In this document: positions 1 to 6,890 of the stretch, piece after piece
Layout: the number at the start of each line of letters is the position of its first letter
Numbering within the stretch: position 1 is the stretch's first letter
Origin: an uncultured Eubacteriales bacterium
GTDB taxonomy: Bacteria > Bacillota_A > Clostridia > Lachnospirales > Lachnospiraceae
Direction of reading: 5' to 3'
DNA length: 9,643 nt
NCBI GenBank assembly: GCA_902803345.1
Contig: CADCPV010000191.1
Coordinates: 1 to 9,643, forward strand
Made by a program: the position numbers and the translations under genes
The notes under the pieces: model-generated
Databases searched by the model: none
What the model was told of the DNA's origin: nothing
What the model saw: only the letters and a program-made list of their open reading frames with translations

Positions 1-206
1 GTGACTTTTTTGATGTAATCCTCCACGGAGCGCGAGGAATTGTTCGTGAGAAAGACATACTGCCCGCCGCGCTTCTCAATTGTCTGCAGAAGGTCAATCG
101 TTCCGTCAAAAATCCGGTTCTCTTCATAGATGGTTCCGTCCATGTCGAGGAGCCAGAGCGATTTCTCTTTCAGTTCATCTGCGGGTTTCTTGTTGTAATC
201 CAGCAT
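1..206 (-). CDS. HAD-IIA (NagD-like) phosphatase, N-terminal part, cut by window edge
   Basis: Only the first 68 codons are present; the gene continues beyond position 1. The translation shows HAD motif I, LLDMDGTIYE, at residues 19-28. Asp21 is the expected nucleophile that forms the aspartyl-phosphate, and Asp23 the general acid/base. Motif II, FLTNNSS, lies at residues 52-58 with Thr54 as the phosphate-binding residue. The spacing of the two motifs and the TNNSSRS sequence are typical of HAD subfamily IIA (NagD, 4-nitrophenylphosphatase and phosphoglycolate phosphatase-like proteins). These are cytoplasmic Mg-dependent phosphatases acting on small phosphorylated metabolites; the substrate cannot be told from this fragment. 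The ATG start at 204-206 follows an AAAGG ribosome binding site about 8 nt upstream. The gene lies 46 nt downstream of metY on the same strand, separated by a GC-rich hairpin, so co-transcription would require read-through. Confidence 0.85.
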   Translation of the reverse strand, partial: MLDYNKKPADELKEKSLWLLDMDGTIYEENRIFDGTIDLLQTIEKRGGQYVFLTNNSSRSVEDYIKKV

Positions 207-220
207 AAGTCAGCCTTTCA

Positions 221-243
221 GAAAGGGGGCCGGAAGGCCCCCT
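221..243 (-). terminator. Candidate intrinsic terminator or attenuator between metY and the HAD gene
   Basis: A perfect 8-bp inverted repeat (AGGGGGCC / GGCCCCCT, 224-231 and 236-243) with a 4-nt loop starts 9 nt past the metY stop codon. Read leftward, the stem is followed only by a short TTTC tract, so termination may be partial. The HAD ribosome binding site lies just beyond it, so the hairpin could set the level of the downstream gene relative to metY. That role is an inference. Confidence 0.55.
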
Positions 244-252
244 GAAATTATT

Positions 253-1536
253 TCAGATGCTCTGAAGTGCCTGCGCAAGGTCCGCAATGATGTCTGCCGA
301 ATCCTCAATGCCGCAGGAAAGCCGCATCAGGTCGGAAGGCACGCCGGCTGCAAGAAGCTCTTCGTCCGTCATCTGGCGGTGTGTCGAACTGGCCGGATGC
401 AGGATGCAGGTCCGCGCGTCCGCGACATGGGTTACGATCGCCGCAAGCTTCAGGTTCTTCATGAAGGTTTCCGCCGCAGGACGGCCGCCCTTCACACCGA
501 AAGAGAGCACACCGCAGGAGCCCTTCGGCAGGTACTTCTGACCGAGCTCATAATATTTATCTCCCGGAAGGCCGCAGTACTGTACCCAGGCCACTTTTTC
601 ATGCTGCGAAAGGAATTCGGCCGCTTTCTGTGCATTCTCGCAGTGTCTCGGGACGCGGACATGCAGGGTTTCCATGCCGAGATTCAGGAGGAAAGCATTC
701 ATCGGAGCCGGTGTCGAGCCGAAGTCCCGCATGAGCTGCGCAACGCATTTGTTGATATAGGCGCCGCCCTGTCCGAACTGCTCCGCATAAATGATGCCAT
801 GATAGCTTTCATCCGGGGTCGTGAGGCCCGGGAATTTGTCCTTATGCGCCATCCAGTCAAAATTGCCGGAATCGATGATCGCGCCGCCGACTGATGTGGC
901 GTGGCCGTCAAGGTATTTTGTCGTCGAATGCGTAACAATATCGGCACCCCATTCGAAAGGCCGGCAGTTGATGGGCGTTGCGAATGTATTGTCGATAATG
1001 AGCGGAACACCGTGCGCATGCGCTGCTTTTGCGAACTTCTCAATATCGAGAACCGTGAGTGCGGGGTTGGCGATCGTTTCGCCGAAGACCGCCTTCGTAT
1101 TCGGACGGAATGCCGCATTCAGTTCCTCCTCGCTGCAGTCGGGGTTGATAAAGGTGAAGTCAATCCCCATGCGCTTCATCGTAACGGCGAAAAGGTTGTA
1201 GGTTCCGCCGTAGATTGCGGCTGAAGACACGACATGATCGCCTGCGGAAGCAATGTTGAAGACCGAGAAGAAGCTTGCCGCCTGTCCCGAAGAGAGCAGC
1301 ATGCCGGCGGTTCCGCCTTCAAGCGCCGTGAGTTTTGCCGCGACCGAATCACTTGTCGGGTTCGCAAGCCGCGTGTAGAAATAGCCGCTGGCCTGCAGGT
1401 CAAACAGCTTTCCCATATCCTCGCTTGTCTCATATTTGAACGTCGTGCTCTGAATAATCGGGAGCACCCGGGGCTCTCCGGTTTTCGGCGAGTATCCCGC
1501 CTGCACACATCTGGTTCCGATTCCGTATTCTGACAT
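253..1536 (-). CDS. metY: O-acetylhomoserine sulfhydrylase (PLP-dependent Cys/Met metabolism enzyme)
   Basis: A 427-residue protein with full-length similarity to O-acetylhomoserine aminocarboxypropyltransferase/sulfhydrylase, which makes homocysteine from O-acetylhomoserine and sulfide in the direct sulfhydrylation route to methionine. It is a cytoplasmic PLP enzyme of the Cys/Met metabolism family (fold type I). The PLP lysine is Lys207 in HSTTKYLDGHATSVGG (203-218). Asp182 in IDNTF should contact the pyridine nitrogen, and the YTRLANP segment (54-60, Arg56) provides the phosphate contact from the neighbouring subunit. LSSGQAA (81-87) is the loop that cups the cofactor phosphate. The length of about 425 residues, the long insert around 225-265 and the start VQAGYSPKTGEPRVLPI favour MetY over the shorter cystathionine gamma-synthase and lyase members (about 380 residues), although activity within this family overlaps. 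The ATG has a GGAAGGA ribosome binding site. It is a single-gene unit, possibly reading into the HAD gene. Confidence 0.93.
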   Translation of the reverse strand: MSEYGIGTRCVQAGYSPKTGEPRVLPIIQSTTFKYETSEDMGKLFDLQASGYFYTRLANPTSDSVAAKLTALEGGTAGMLLSSGQAASFFSVFNIASAGDHVVSSAAIYGGTYNLFAVTMKRMGIDFTFINPDCSEEELNAAFRPNTKAVFGETIANPALTVLDIEKFAKAAHAHGVPLIIDNTFATPINCRPFEWGADIVTHSTTKYLDGHATSVGGAIIDSGNFDWMAHKDKFPGLTTPDESYHGIIYAEQFGQGGAYINKCVAQLMRDFGSTPAPMNAFLLNLGMETLHVRVPRHCENAQKAAEFLSQHEKVAWVQYCGLPGDKYYELGQKYLPKGSCGVLSFGVKGGRPAAETFMKNLKLAAIVTHVADARTCILHPASSTHRQMTDEELLAAGVPSDLMRLSCGIEDSADIIADLAQALQSI

Positions 1537-1587
1537 ATCCTGTTTCCTTCCTGCAAATGAATTGGCTTGCGGGATTTCCGCTTCCCG

Positions 1588-1617
1588 AAAAGAGGAGGCG
1601 GAAAAGCTCCGCCCCCT
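1588..1617 (-). terminator. Hairpin with T tract between hydrolase and metY
   Basis: A 10-bp stem (1593-1602 with 1608-1617, one G-U pair, 5-nt loop) is followed leftward by CTTTTC, the form of an intrinsic terminator. It would end transcripts from the upstream hydrolase gene. It could also act as a leader structure for metY, but the extended -10 element just upstream would start transcription inside the hairpin, so a role as attenuator for that promoter is unlikely. No SAM or T-box riboswitch consensus is visible in this leader. Confidence 0.5.
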
Positions 1618-1646
1618 AATATACCACGCCTTTCGCGAAAAAGGAA
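1618..1646 (-). promoter_or_regulatory. Putative metY promoter with extended -10
   Basis: On the minus strand TGGTATATT forms an extended -10 (TG-N-TATATT, hexamer at 1618-1623). The -35 position, 17 bp upstream (1641-1646), is a poor TTCCTT. The start of transcription would be near 1611, giving a leader of about 75 nt. The palindrome TTTCGCGAAA occupies the spacer, which would suit repression. Support is the -10 match only. Confidence 0.4.
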
Positions 1647-1657
1647 GAACTTTCCCG

Positions 1658-1681
1658 AAAAAAAGGCTCCGTCACAGCGCC
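1658..1681 (-). terminator. Weak intrinsic terminator overlapping the hydrolase stop codon
   Basis: Read leftward, an imperfect short stem (GGC...GCC with internal C-G, U-G and G-C pairs, 1665-1681) leads directly into seven consecutive T residues. It overlaps the TGA stop of the serine hydrolase. The T tract is good but the stem is weak. It may act together with the stronger hairpin 40 nt further on. Confidence 0.35.
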
Positions 1682-2817
1682 GAATAGACGATTTCCAGAA
1701 TCCGCGGGTGCAGTTCGTTGCCAAGGCTCGGGTTCGCGCTCTGGAAATATACAATCGTGATTTCAGCGTCGGGATCCATTGCAACCCAGGTGCCCCAGGC
1801 GCCGGACCAGCCGAATTCACCGATCGAGGAATGGAATCCGCCCGAAGGATCCATATGCGTGCGGACACCGAGACCGTAGCCGTAGCCCGCAAGATCCGGC
1901 CCCCGGAACTCCGAGAGCGCTGTCTCATTCAGCCGGTTTTCAGTCATGAGCTTCACCGTGCGCTTTCCGAGAACGGATACGCCATTGAGTTCCCCTAACG
2001 TCATTGCCCGCGCAAATCTGGAATAATCCTCGAGGGTTCCGTAGAGGCCGCCGCAGGCAGATTCGAAGTTCGGGTCGAAGAAGAAGGACGGAAGTTTTCC
2101 GGGCTTTCTCACACCGTTTTCATAGGCGTAGAGCACCGCCTGCCGGTCCTTTTTCTCCTCCGGAACGATGAAGAAGGTATCCTCCATCCCGAGAGGCTCG
2201 AAGATATTTTCCCGAAGGTAAGTTCCGAAAGTCTTTCCCGTCAGCACTTCGATCAGCGCGCCTAAAATGTTGTGGCTGTCGCCGTAGTAGAAATGCTCGC
2301 CCGGATCGAAGTTCCCGGGAATCCGGCCGCAGAGCTTCGCGTATTCCATGACCGTATAACGGCCTTCCCTGAGAAGCTGCTGCACGCCTTCCGACATTTC
2401 CTTCCCGTTCAGGGTTGGTGTTTCCCAGCCGACGGAGATGCCGCTTGTCATGTCGAAAAGATGTCCGACAAGAACCGGGCTTTTTGCCGGTCTCGTCTGA
2501 ATAAAACCCCGGCCGTCCGTGTAGTATACTTTTCGGTCGGCAAATTCCGGGATGAATTTCTCTACCGGGTCTGTGAGCATAAACAGGCCTTTTTCATAAA
2601 GCTGCATCGCTGCCGCGACGGCAATGCATTTGGTCATCGACGCCAGCTGGCAGATCGAGTCCGGTCGGAAGGGCTTTTCATTTTCCGCATCCGCAAAGCC
2701 CTGACATTTGTCGTACAGGCACTCGGTACCCTGATAGACCCGAAGCCCCGCACCGGCAATGCCGCGCTCGTTCAGCGCATAGTCCAGAAAAGCATCCAGA
2801 TTTTTCAGATTTCCCAT
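1672..2817 (-). CDS. Serine beta-lactamase-fold hydrolase (class C / esterase EstB-like), cytoplasmic
   Basis: A 381-residue protein of the beta-lactamase/PBP-like serine hydrolase family. The SxxK motif is SMTK at 60-63, with Ser60 as nucleophile and Lys63 as general base. The second motif is Tyr178-Gly-Asp (YGDSHNILG), in the place of the usual YxN. The third motif is GWSGAWGT at 336-343, a W-x-G form in the place of KTG or HxG that is common in the esterase-like branch. No signal peptide or membrane anchor is visible, so it is unlikely to be a periplasmic-type beta-lactamase or a cell-wall carboxypeptidase; an intracellular esterase or amidase is more likely. The substrate is unknown. The ATG at 2815-2817 is chosen because AGAGGAGA precedes it with 6-nt spacing and because upstream in-frame codons lie beyond the predicted transcription start. 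It is divergent from the ABC exporter operon. A functional link with the exporter is possible, but only position suggests it. Confidence 0.88.
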   Translation of the reverse strand: MGNLKNLDAFLDYALNERGIAGAGLRVYQGTECLYDKCQGFADAENEKPFRPDSICQLASMTKCIAVAAAMQLYEKGLFMLTDPVEKFIPEFADRKVYYTDGRGFIQTRPAKSPVLVGHLFDMTSGISVGWETPTLNGKEMSEGVQQLLREGRYTVMEYAKLCGRIPGNFDPGEHFYYGDSHNILGALIEVLTGKTFGTYLRENIFEPLGMEDTFFIVPEEKKDRQAVLYAYENGVRKPGKLPSFFFDPNFESACGGLYGTLEDYSRFARAMTLGELNGVSVLGKRTVKLMTENRLNETALSEFRGPDLAGYGYGLGVRTHMDPSGGFHSSIGEFGWSGAWGTWVAMDPDAEITIVYFQSANPSLGNELHPRILEIVYSAL

Positions 2818-2847
2818 GGGATTCTCCTCTCGTAGGTTGATAGCCCT

Positions 2848-2876
2848 ATTATAATTCGAAACGGTCCGGGAGACAA
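2848..2876 (-). promoter_or_regulatory. Sigma-A promoter for the serine hydrolase
   Basis: On the minus strand TTGTCT (2871-2876), a 17-bp spacer and a perfect TATAAT (2848-2853) lie about 30 nt upstream of the start codon. Predicted transcription starts near 2841, giving a leader of about 24 nt that contains just the ribosome binding site. The 93 bp between this -35 and the opposing exporter -35 (2877-2969) show no gene or clear repeat. Confidence 0.8.
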
Positions 2877-2969
2877 GGGGTTTCTCATGCTGCTTCACGC
2901 CTGCTGCCTGCTTCAATTTTTCACCAGTATTTTCAGCAAAATCCCCCGAAAAACCGTCACTTTCCCGTC

Positions 2970-2998
2970 TTGTTTTTTCTATTCGCTGCTGATATAGT
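2970..2998 (+). promoter_or_regulatory. Sigma-A promoter for the ABC exporter operon
   Basis: TTGTTT (2970-2975), a 17-bp spacer and TATAGT (2993-2998) precede a leader of about 97 nt. A 9-bp odd palindrome TTACTGTAA (2999-3007) sits immediately after the -10, at the expected start point, where a repressor could act. The leader is GC-rich in its first half and offers short stems (for example CGCG-GGCA-CGCG near 3029-3040) but no recognised riboswitch. Confidence 0.6.
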
Positions 2999-3085
2999 TT
3001 ACTGTAACATGCGGTTTTACGGGTGCGGACGCGGGCACGCGAAAAAGCCGCCGGATCGTGAACAAAAACAGAATCCGTGTCTATT

Positions 3086-3092
3086 AAGGGGG
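3086..3092 (+). promoter_or_regulatory. Ribosome binding site that sets a TTG start
   Basis: AAGGGGG lies 9 nt before TTG at 3102-3104. The in-frame ATG codons further upstream (2970, 3009) have no ribosome binding site and would be at or before the predicted transcription start. The next in-frame ATG is inside the first membrane helix. The TTG codon therefore fits best and gives the usual N-terminus for the family. Confidence 0.65.
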
Positions 3093-3101
3093 AAAAAGGA
3101 C

Positions 3102-4910
3102 TTGATTTTCGGTAAACACATCAACAGGTATTACATTCGCTACGGCTGGATGCTGCTGATTGGAATCGTTGCGCTTATCGCGGTCGATTTCGCGCAGCTG
3201 AAGGTTCCGGAATTCTACCGGATGGTCGTCAACGGCATGAACAGCGGCATGACGGAGGTCGACGGTGCGGAAGTTGCGTTCACAATGGACGTGCTTCTGG
3301 ACAAAGTCTGTCTTCCGCTGATCATCGTTATTGTGATGATCGTCGGGGGACGTTTTTTGTGGCGTGTCGGTTTTTTCGGGGCTGCAATCCGGGTTGAGCG
3401 GGATCTTCGTGACCGCATGTTTGACCATTGCAAAGACCTGTCGCAGCAGTATTATCAGGTGAACAAGGTTGGAAACCTGATGTCGCTTTTCACGAATGAC
3501 CTCGAGACCGTGCAGGATTGCTTCGGCAACGGTATCCTGATGTTTCTGGATGCGGCTTTCATGGGAACGCTCGCGGCGGTCAAAATGTTCCGCATGAACT
3601 GGACGCTGACCGTATTTTCGATGATTCCGATGGCATTCCTCTTCGTCGGCGCGATGACAGTCGGACGCAAAATGTCCACGAAATGGGAAGAACGCCAGCA
3701 GGCCTTTTCCAACCTGTCGGATTTCTCACAGGAATCCTTTTCGGGCATCGCGGTTATTAAGGCTTTTGCCAAGGAAGCGAAGGAGCTCCTGGCTTTCCGT
3801 AAGCTCAACAAGGAAAACGAGCGTGTCAACGTTGCTTTTGTAAAAATGTCGACGCTGATGCATATTTCCGTGACACTGTTTATCGAATCGGTTATCTGTG
3901 TCATCCTCGGCTATGGCGGATATCTCGTCTACAAGGGTGTTTTCAATGCCGGTGAGATGATCGAATTCATCGGCTACTTCACTTCGATCGTCTGGCCGAT
4001 CATGGCGGTCTCGATGCTGATCGAGATGCACGCAAGAGGCAAAGCCAGCCTGAAGCGCATCAGCGAACTGCTGGATGCCAAAATCGATGTGCATGATAGC
4101 GACGAAGTGGAAGAAAAGGTTGCGGCACGTGATCCCGCGATGCATCCTTCAATCCGGGGAAACATTGAATTCCGGAATCTTTCTTTTGCTTTCCCGGGAA
4201 CGGATCTTGAAGTTCTGCATAATGTCAGCTTTAAAATTAACGCGGGCGAAAACGTCGGCCTGATCGGAAAAACCGGTACCGGAAAGACTACGATCGTGGA
4301 CCTTTTGGCCCGCACCTACAACGTACCGGACGGAACGGTTTTTGTCGACGGAATGGACGTCAACACAATCCCGATCAGGGAGCTTCGTTCGCATATCGCC
4401 TATGTGCCGCAGGACAATTTCCTCTTCTCGGAGACGATCGGATCGAATATCGCCTTTGCCTTTGCGGACGCGGATGATGAGGTGTCGATTGAGCACGCGG
4501 CGGAGATGGCCGGTGTGCACGATAATATCATGGAATTCCCGGAACGCTACAAGACAGTCCTCGGGGAGCGCGGCGTGACGGTATCCGGCGGGCAGAAACA
4601 GCGTATTTCGATTGCTCGTGCGCTGATGAAGAATGCGGAAATCCTGATTCTCGACGATTCGGTATCGGCGGTCGACACCAAGACCGAGCACACGATCCTC
4701 GAGAATCTGAGAAAGGAACGCACCGGCAAGACGACGATCCTGATTGCGCATCGCATTACGACAATCGAGCACATGGACAAGATAATCTTCATTGAGGATG
4801 GTGAGATTGTCGATGTAGGCTCCCATCACGAGCTCTGCCGCCGCTGTCCGCGCTACGCTGAAATGGTGGAGATGCAGCGGCTCGAAGACGAGAGAAAGGA
4901 GCGCAGCTGA
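3102..4910 (+). CDS. ABC exporter half-transporter, BmrC/YheI-like subunit with degenerate catalytic base
   Basis: From the TTG start this is a 602-residue half-transporter with an N-terminal six-helix exporter membrane domain and a C-terminal ATPase. Likely helices are near residues 13-31, 69-92, 143-163, 167-187, 253-276 and 288-309. The ATPase carries Walker A GKTGTGKT (389-396), Q-loop Gln437 in VPQDNFLFS, signature VSGGQKQR (494-501), Walker B ILILDD (514-519) and switch His550. The residue after the Walker B Asp is Asp519 rather than the catalytic Glu. This is the known mark of the degenerate site in heterodimeric exporters such as BmrCD and TM287/288. It should pair with the next gene product, whose Walker B is normal, and use its own VSGGQ to complete the active site of the partner. 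The likely role is ATP-driven efflux of hydrophobic compounds, drugs, lipids or peptides across the cytoplasmic membrane; the substrate is unknown. Its stop is 1 nt from the next start, which suggests translational coupling. Confidence 0.93.
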   Translation: MIFGKHINRYYIRYGWMLLIGIVALIAVDFAQLKVPEFYRMVVNGMNSGMTEVDGAEVAFTMDVLLDKVCLPLIIVIVMIVGGRFLWRVGFFGAAIRVERDLRDRMFDHCKDLSQQYYQVNKVGNLMSLFTNDLETVQDCFGNGILMFLDAAFMGTLAAVKMFRMNWTLTVFSMIPMAFLFVGAMTVGRKMSTKWEERQQAFSNLSDFSQESFSGIAVIKAFAKEAKELLAFRKLNKENERVNVAFVKMSTLMHISVTLFIESVICVILGYGGYLVYKGVFNAGEMIEFIGYFTSIVWPIMAVSMLIEMHARGKASLKRISELLDAKIDVHDSDEVEEKVAARDPAMHPSIRGNIEFRNLSFAFPGTDLEVLHNVSFKINAGENVGLIGKTGTGKTTIVDLLARTYNVPDGTVFVDGMDVNTIPIRELRSHIAYVPQDNFLFSETIGSNIAFAFADADDEVSIEHAAEMAGVHDNIMEFPERYKTVLGERGVTVSGGQKQRISIARALMKNAEILILDDSVSAVDTKTEHTILENLRKERTGKTTILIAHRITTIEHMDKIIFIEDGEIVDVGSHHELCRRCPRYAEMVEMQRLEDERKERS

Positions 4911-4911
4911 C

Positions 4912-6792
4912 ATGAGAGAATACTATCCCCTGCTCCTTGTGGGTGCGATCGTCAGCATCCTGGCAACTATTTTCATCATCGCATTCGCGACGATGAAGGA
5001 TAAAAAAGAAGCTTTCGGCTTTGAACGGAACATGAAAGACGGCGAAATCGTCCGCCGGCTCCTGAAGTACGCGAAGCCTTACTGGAAAAACTACATTTTA
5101 ATTTTCGCGGTGCTGATCGTTGCGATTGCCTACGACATCATTTCCCCGCGGCTTGTCGGCTCGATCGAGGAACTGGTCAAAGGAAAGTTCGAGATGCCGC
5201 AGCTTCTTCGGATGGTCTTCCTGTATGCGGGCATCCTGATTATTTCCCTGGTCGGAAACTATATTCAGGCGATTCAGCTGCAGAAAGTCGGACAGAAGAT
5301 ACTGACAGCGATCCGTGAGGACCTCTTCGTGCACATCGAAAGTCTCTCTCACGACCAGCTGAACCACATCCCGGTCGGCAAGCTCGTGACGCGTGAATGC
5401 AATGACACGAACGCGATCTCGATGATGTTCACGAACATCCTTGTCAACATGATCCGGAACACCCTCGTGATCATCGGTGTTTTTGCCGCAATGCTGATGC
5501 TGAACTACGAACTGACACTGATGGTGACCTGCTTCGTTCCGTTTATCGTGCTGTTCACGCTGATTTTCCGGAAGTTCTCACGCCGTGCCTACCGCCGCGT
5601 GAAGGATGGGACGACTGATATCAATACTTTCCTCTCGGAAAACCTGTCGGGCATCAAAATTACGCAGATTTTCAACAATGAGGAGAAGAAACTCGGCGAA
5701 TTCCGTGAGAAAAATGTGAAGCTTGCCAAGGCACGCCGACAGGAAATGTTTGTTTTCAGTATTTTCCGGCCGGTTGTCTATATGCTGTATATCAGCTCTG
5801 TCATGCTGCTCCTGTATCTGGGAGGCAAAGGTTATATCCAGGACACGAGCTTCATGGGACAGACGATCACCTCAGGCGTCCTCGTGAGCTTCTACATGTA
5901 CATCTCGAAGTTCTTCAATCCGATCCAGAACCTCGCGGAAACCTTCAACTGGCTGCAGTCCGCGATGGCTTCGGCGGAAAAGGATTTTTCGATCATGGAT
6001 ATGGAGCCGGAAGTGAAGGATGAGCCGGACGCGGTCGAGCTGGAGCATGTCCGGGGCGAGATTGAGTTTAAGAATGTCTGGTTTGCCTACGAGAAGGATG
6101 AGTGGATTCTGAAGGACGTCAGTTTCCACATCAACCCGAAGGAAACCGTAGCTTTCGTCGGCGCGACCGGAGCAGGCAAGACGACGATCCTCTCTCTTGT
6201 GTGCCGCAACTACGACATCCAGAAAGGGCAGATTCTCGTCGACGGTATTGACATCCGCCATATCAAGATGCAGTCTCTTCGAAAGCATTTCGGACAGATG
6301 CTGCAGGACGTCTTCCTCTTTGCAGGAACGATCCGCTCGAATATCGTGCTTCGTGAGGACAGCTTTACAGACGACCAAATCATGGAAGCCTGCCGCTACG
6401 TCAACGCGGATCACTTCATTGACCGCCTGCCGGGCGGCCTGGACGAGGAAGTCCGTGAGCGCGGCAACAACTTCTCGGCCGGACAGCGGCAGCTTTTGTC
6501 CTTTGCGCGGACAATTATCCACAAGCCTGACGTCATGATTCTGGATGAGGCGACCGCAAACATCGATACCGAGACAGAGCAGCTGATCCAGAATTCGATG
6601 GAGAAGATGATGAACATCGGCACAATGCTGGTTGTCGCACACCGGCTGTCGACGATCCAGCACTCCGACAAGATCATTGTCATCAACCACGGCGAAATCA
6701 TCGAGGAGGGCAACCACTTCGAACTGTTGGAGAAACACGGCGCCTACTACGAACTTTACAAACTGCAGTATACCGACGAAAGCGTCGGGTGA
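4912..6792 (+). CDS. ABC exporter half-transporter, BmrD/YheH-like subunit with canonical catalytic Glu
   Basis: A 626-residue partner half-transporter. The ATPase has Walker A GATGAGKT (417-424), Q-loop Gln465 in MLQDVFLFAG, signature FSAGQRQ (521-527), Walker B VMILDE (541-546) with catalytic Glu546, and His577. The signature deviates from LSGGQ, and it faces the Asp519 site of the first subunit. The two changes thus fall in the same composite ATP site, while Glu546 with the partner VSGGQ forms the consensus site. The membrane domain has six helices from about residue 62, starting after RRLLKYAKPYWKN. In addition there is a separate hydrophobic stretch at residues 5-27 (YYPLLLVGAIVSILATIFII) followed by a charged linker, predicting an extra N-terminal helix. 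The ATG has an AAAGGAG site about 10 nt upstream, inside the end of the previous gene. An intrinsic terminator follows, so the operon is these two genes. Confidence 0.94.
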   Translation: MREYYPLLLVGAIVSILATIFIIAFATMKDKKEAFGFERNMKDGEIVRRLLKYAKPYWKNYILIFAVLIVAIAYDIISPRLVGSIEELVKGKFEMPQLLRMVFLYAGILIISLVGNYIQAIQLQKVGQKILTAIREDLFVHIESLSHDQLNHIPVGKLVTRECNDTNAISMMFTNILVNMIRNTLVIIGVFAAMLMLNYELTLMVTCFVPFIVLFTLIFRKFSRRAYRRVKDGTTDINTFLSENLSGIKITQIFNNEEKKLGEFREKNVKLAKARRQEMFVFSIFRPVVYMLYISSVMLLLYLGGKGYIQDTSFMGQTITSGVLVSFYMYISKFFNPIQNLAETFNWLQSAMASAEKDFSIMDMEPEVKDEPDAVELEHVRGEIEFKNVWFAYEKDEWILKDVSFHINPKETVAFVGATGAGKTTILSLVCRNYDIQKGQILVDGIDIRHIKMQSLRKHFGQMLQDVFLFAGTIRSNIVLREDSFTDDQIMEACRYVNADHFIDRLPGGLDEEVRERGNNFSAGQRQLLSFARTIIHKPDVMILDEATANIDTETEQLIQNSMEKMMNIGTMLVVAHRLSTIQHSDKIIVINHGEIIEEGNHFELLEKHGAYYELYKLQYTDESVG

Positions 6793-6805
6793 TCAGCAAA
6801 ATCGC

Positions 6806-6844
6806 AGGGACAGCTGCTTTATTCGGCGGCTGTCCTTTCATTTT
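6806..6844 (+). terminator. Intrinsic terminator of the ABC exporter operon
   Basis: The core stem is GGACAGC (6808-6814) with GCTGTCC (6829-6835). It extends inward by T-G, G-C and C-G pairs and outward by A-T and G-T pairs, with an 8-nt loop. It is followed by TTTCATTTT. It begins 13 nt past the stop codon of the second ABC gene. Confidence 0.75.
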
Positions 6845-6890
6845 GGCCTTATACAGCTTTTTTTGGGGGACTGACAGAGGAGGAAATCAA

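Larger units (their letters stand above)
1581..1660 (-). repeat. Three copies of near-palindrome TTTCGSGAAR around the metY promoter
   Basis: Read on the minus strand, TTTCGGGAAA is at 1651-1660, the perfect palindrome TTTCGCGAAA at 1631-1640, and TTTCGGGAAG at 1581-1590. Their centres are 20 and 50 bp apart, close to whole helical turns. The middle copy lies inside the spacer of the putative metY promoter and one copy flanks it upstream. The layout suggests repressor or cooperative regulator binding, but no regulator is identified and the outer copies also overlap terminator-like structures. Confidence 0.35.

Noticed and set aside
1537..1671. SAM (S-box) riboswitch or T-box leader for metY
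   Set aside because: Neither the S-box core sequences nor the T-box GGGTGG-type motif is present, and the leader is too short for a full element plus expression platform.
1672..2817. Secreted antibiotic-resistance beta-lactamase
   Set aside because: The SxxK motif is present, but there is no signal peptide and the third motif is W-S-G in a GWSGAWGT context, which points to the esterase-like branch and not a resistance enzyme.
2818..2916. Longer N-terminus for the serine hydrolase (33 extra residues)
   Set aside because: The extension would cover the promoter at 2848-2876 and has no ribosome binding site; the internal ATG at 2817 has an excellent one.
3029..3080. Riboswitch-like structure in the exporter leader
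   Set aside because: Only short, unremarkable stems can be drawn and no known consensus is visible; GC-rich sequence gives such stems by chance.
5872..6738. Minus-strand open frame of 288 codons
   Set aside because: It is antisense to the ATPase domain of the second ABC subunit, where the sense-strand motifs are beyond doubt.
6789..6890. GTG start for GH43 overlapping the ABC stop codon (34 extra residues)
   Set aside because: The extra residues would be translated through the terminator hairpin, the GTG lacks a ribosome binding site, and the ATG at 6891 has AGAGGAGG at proper spacing.
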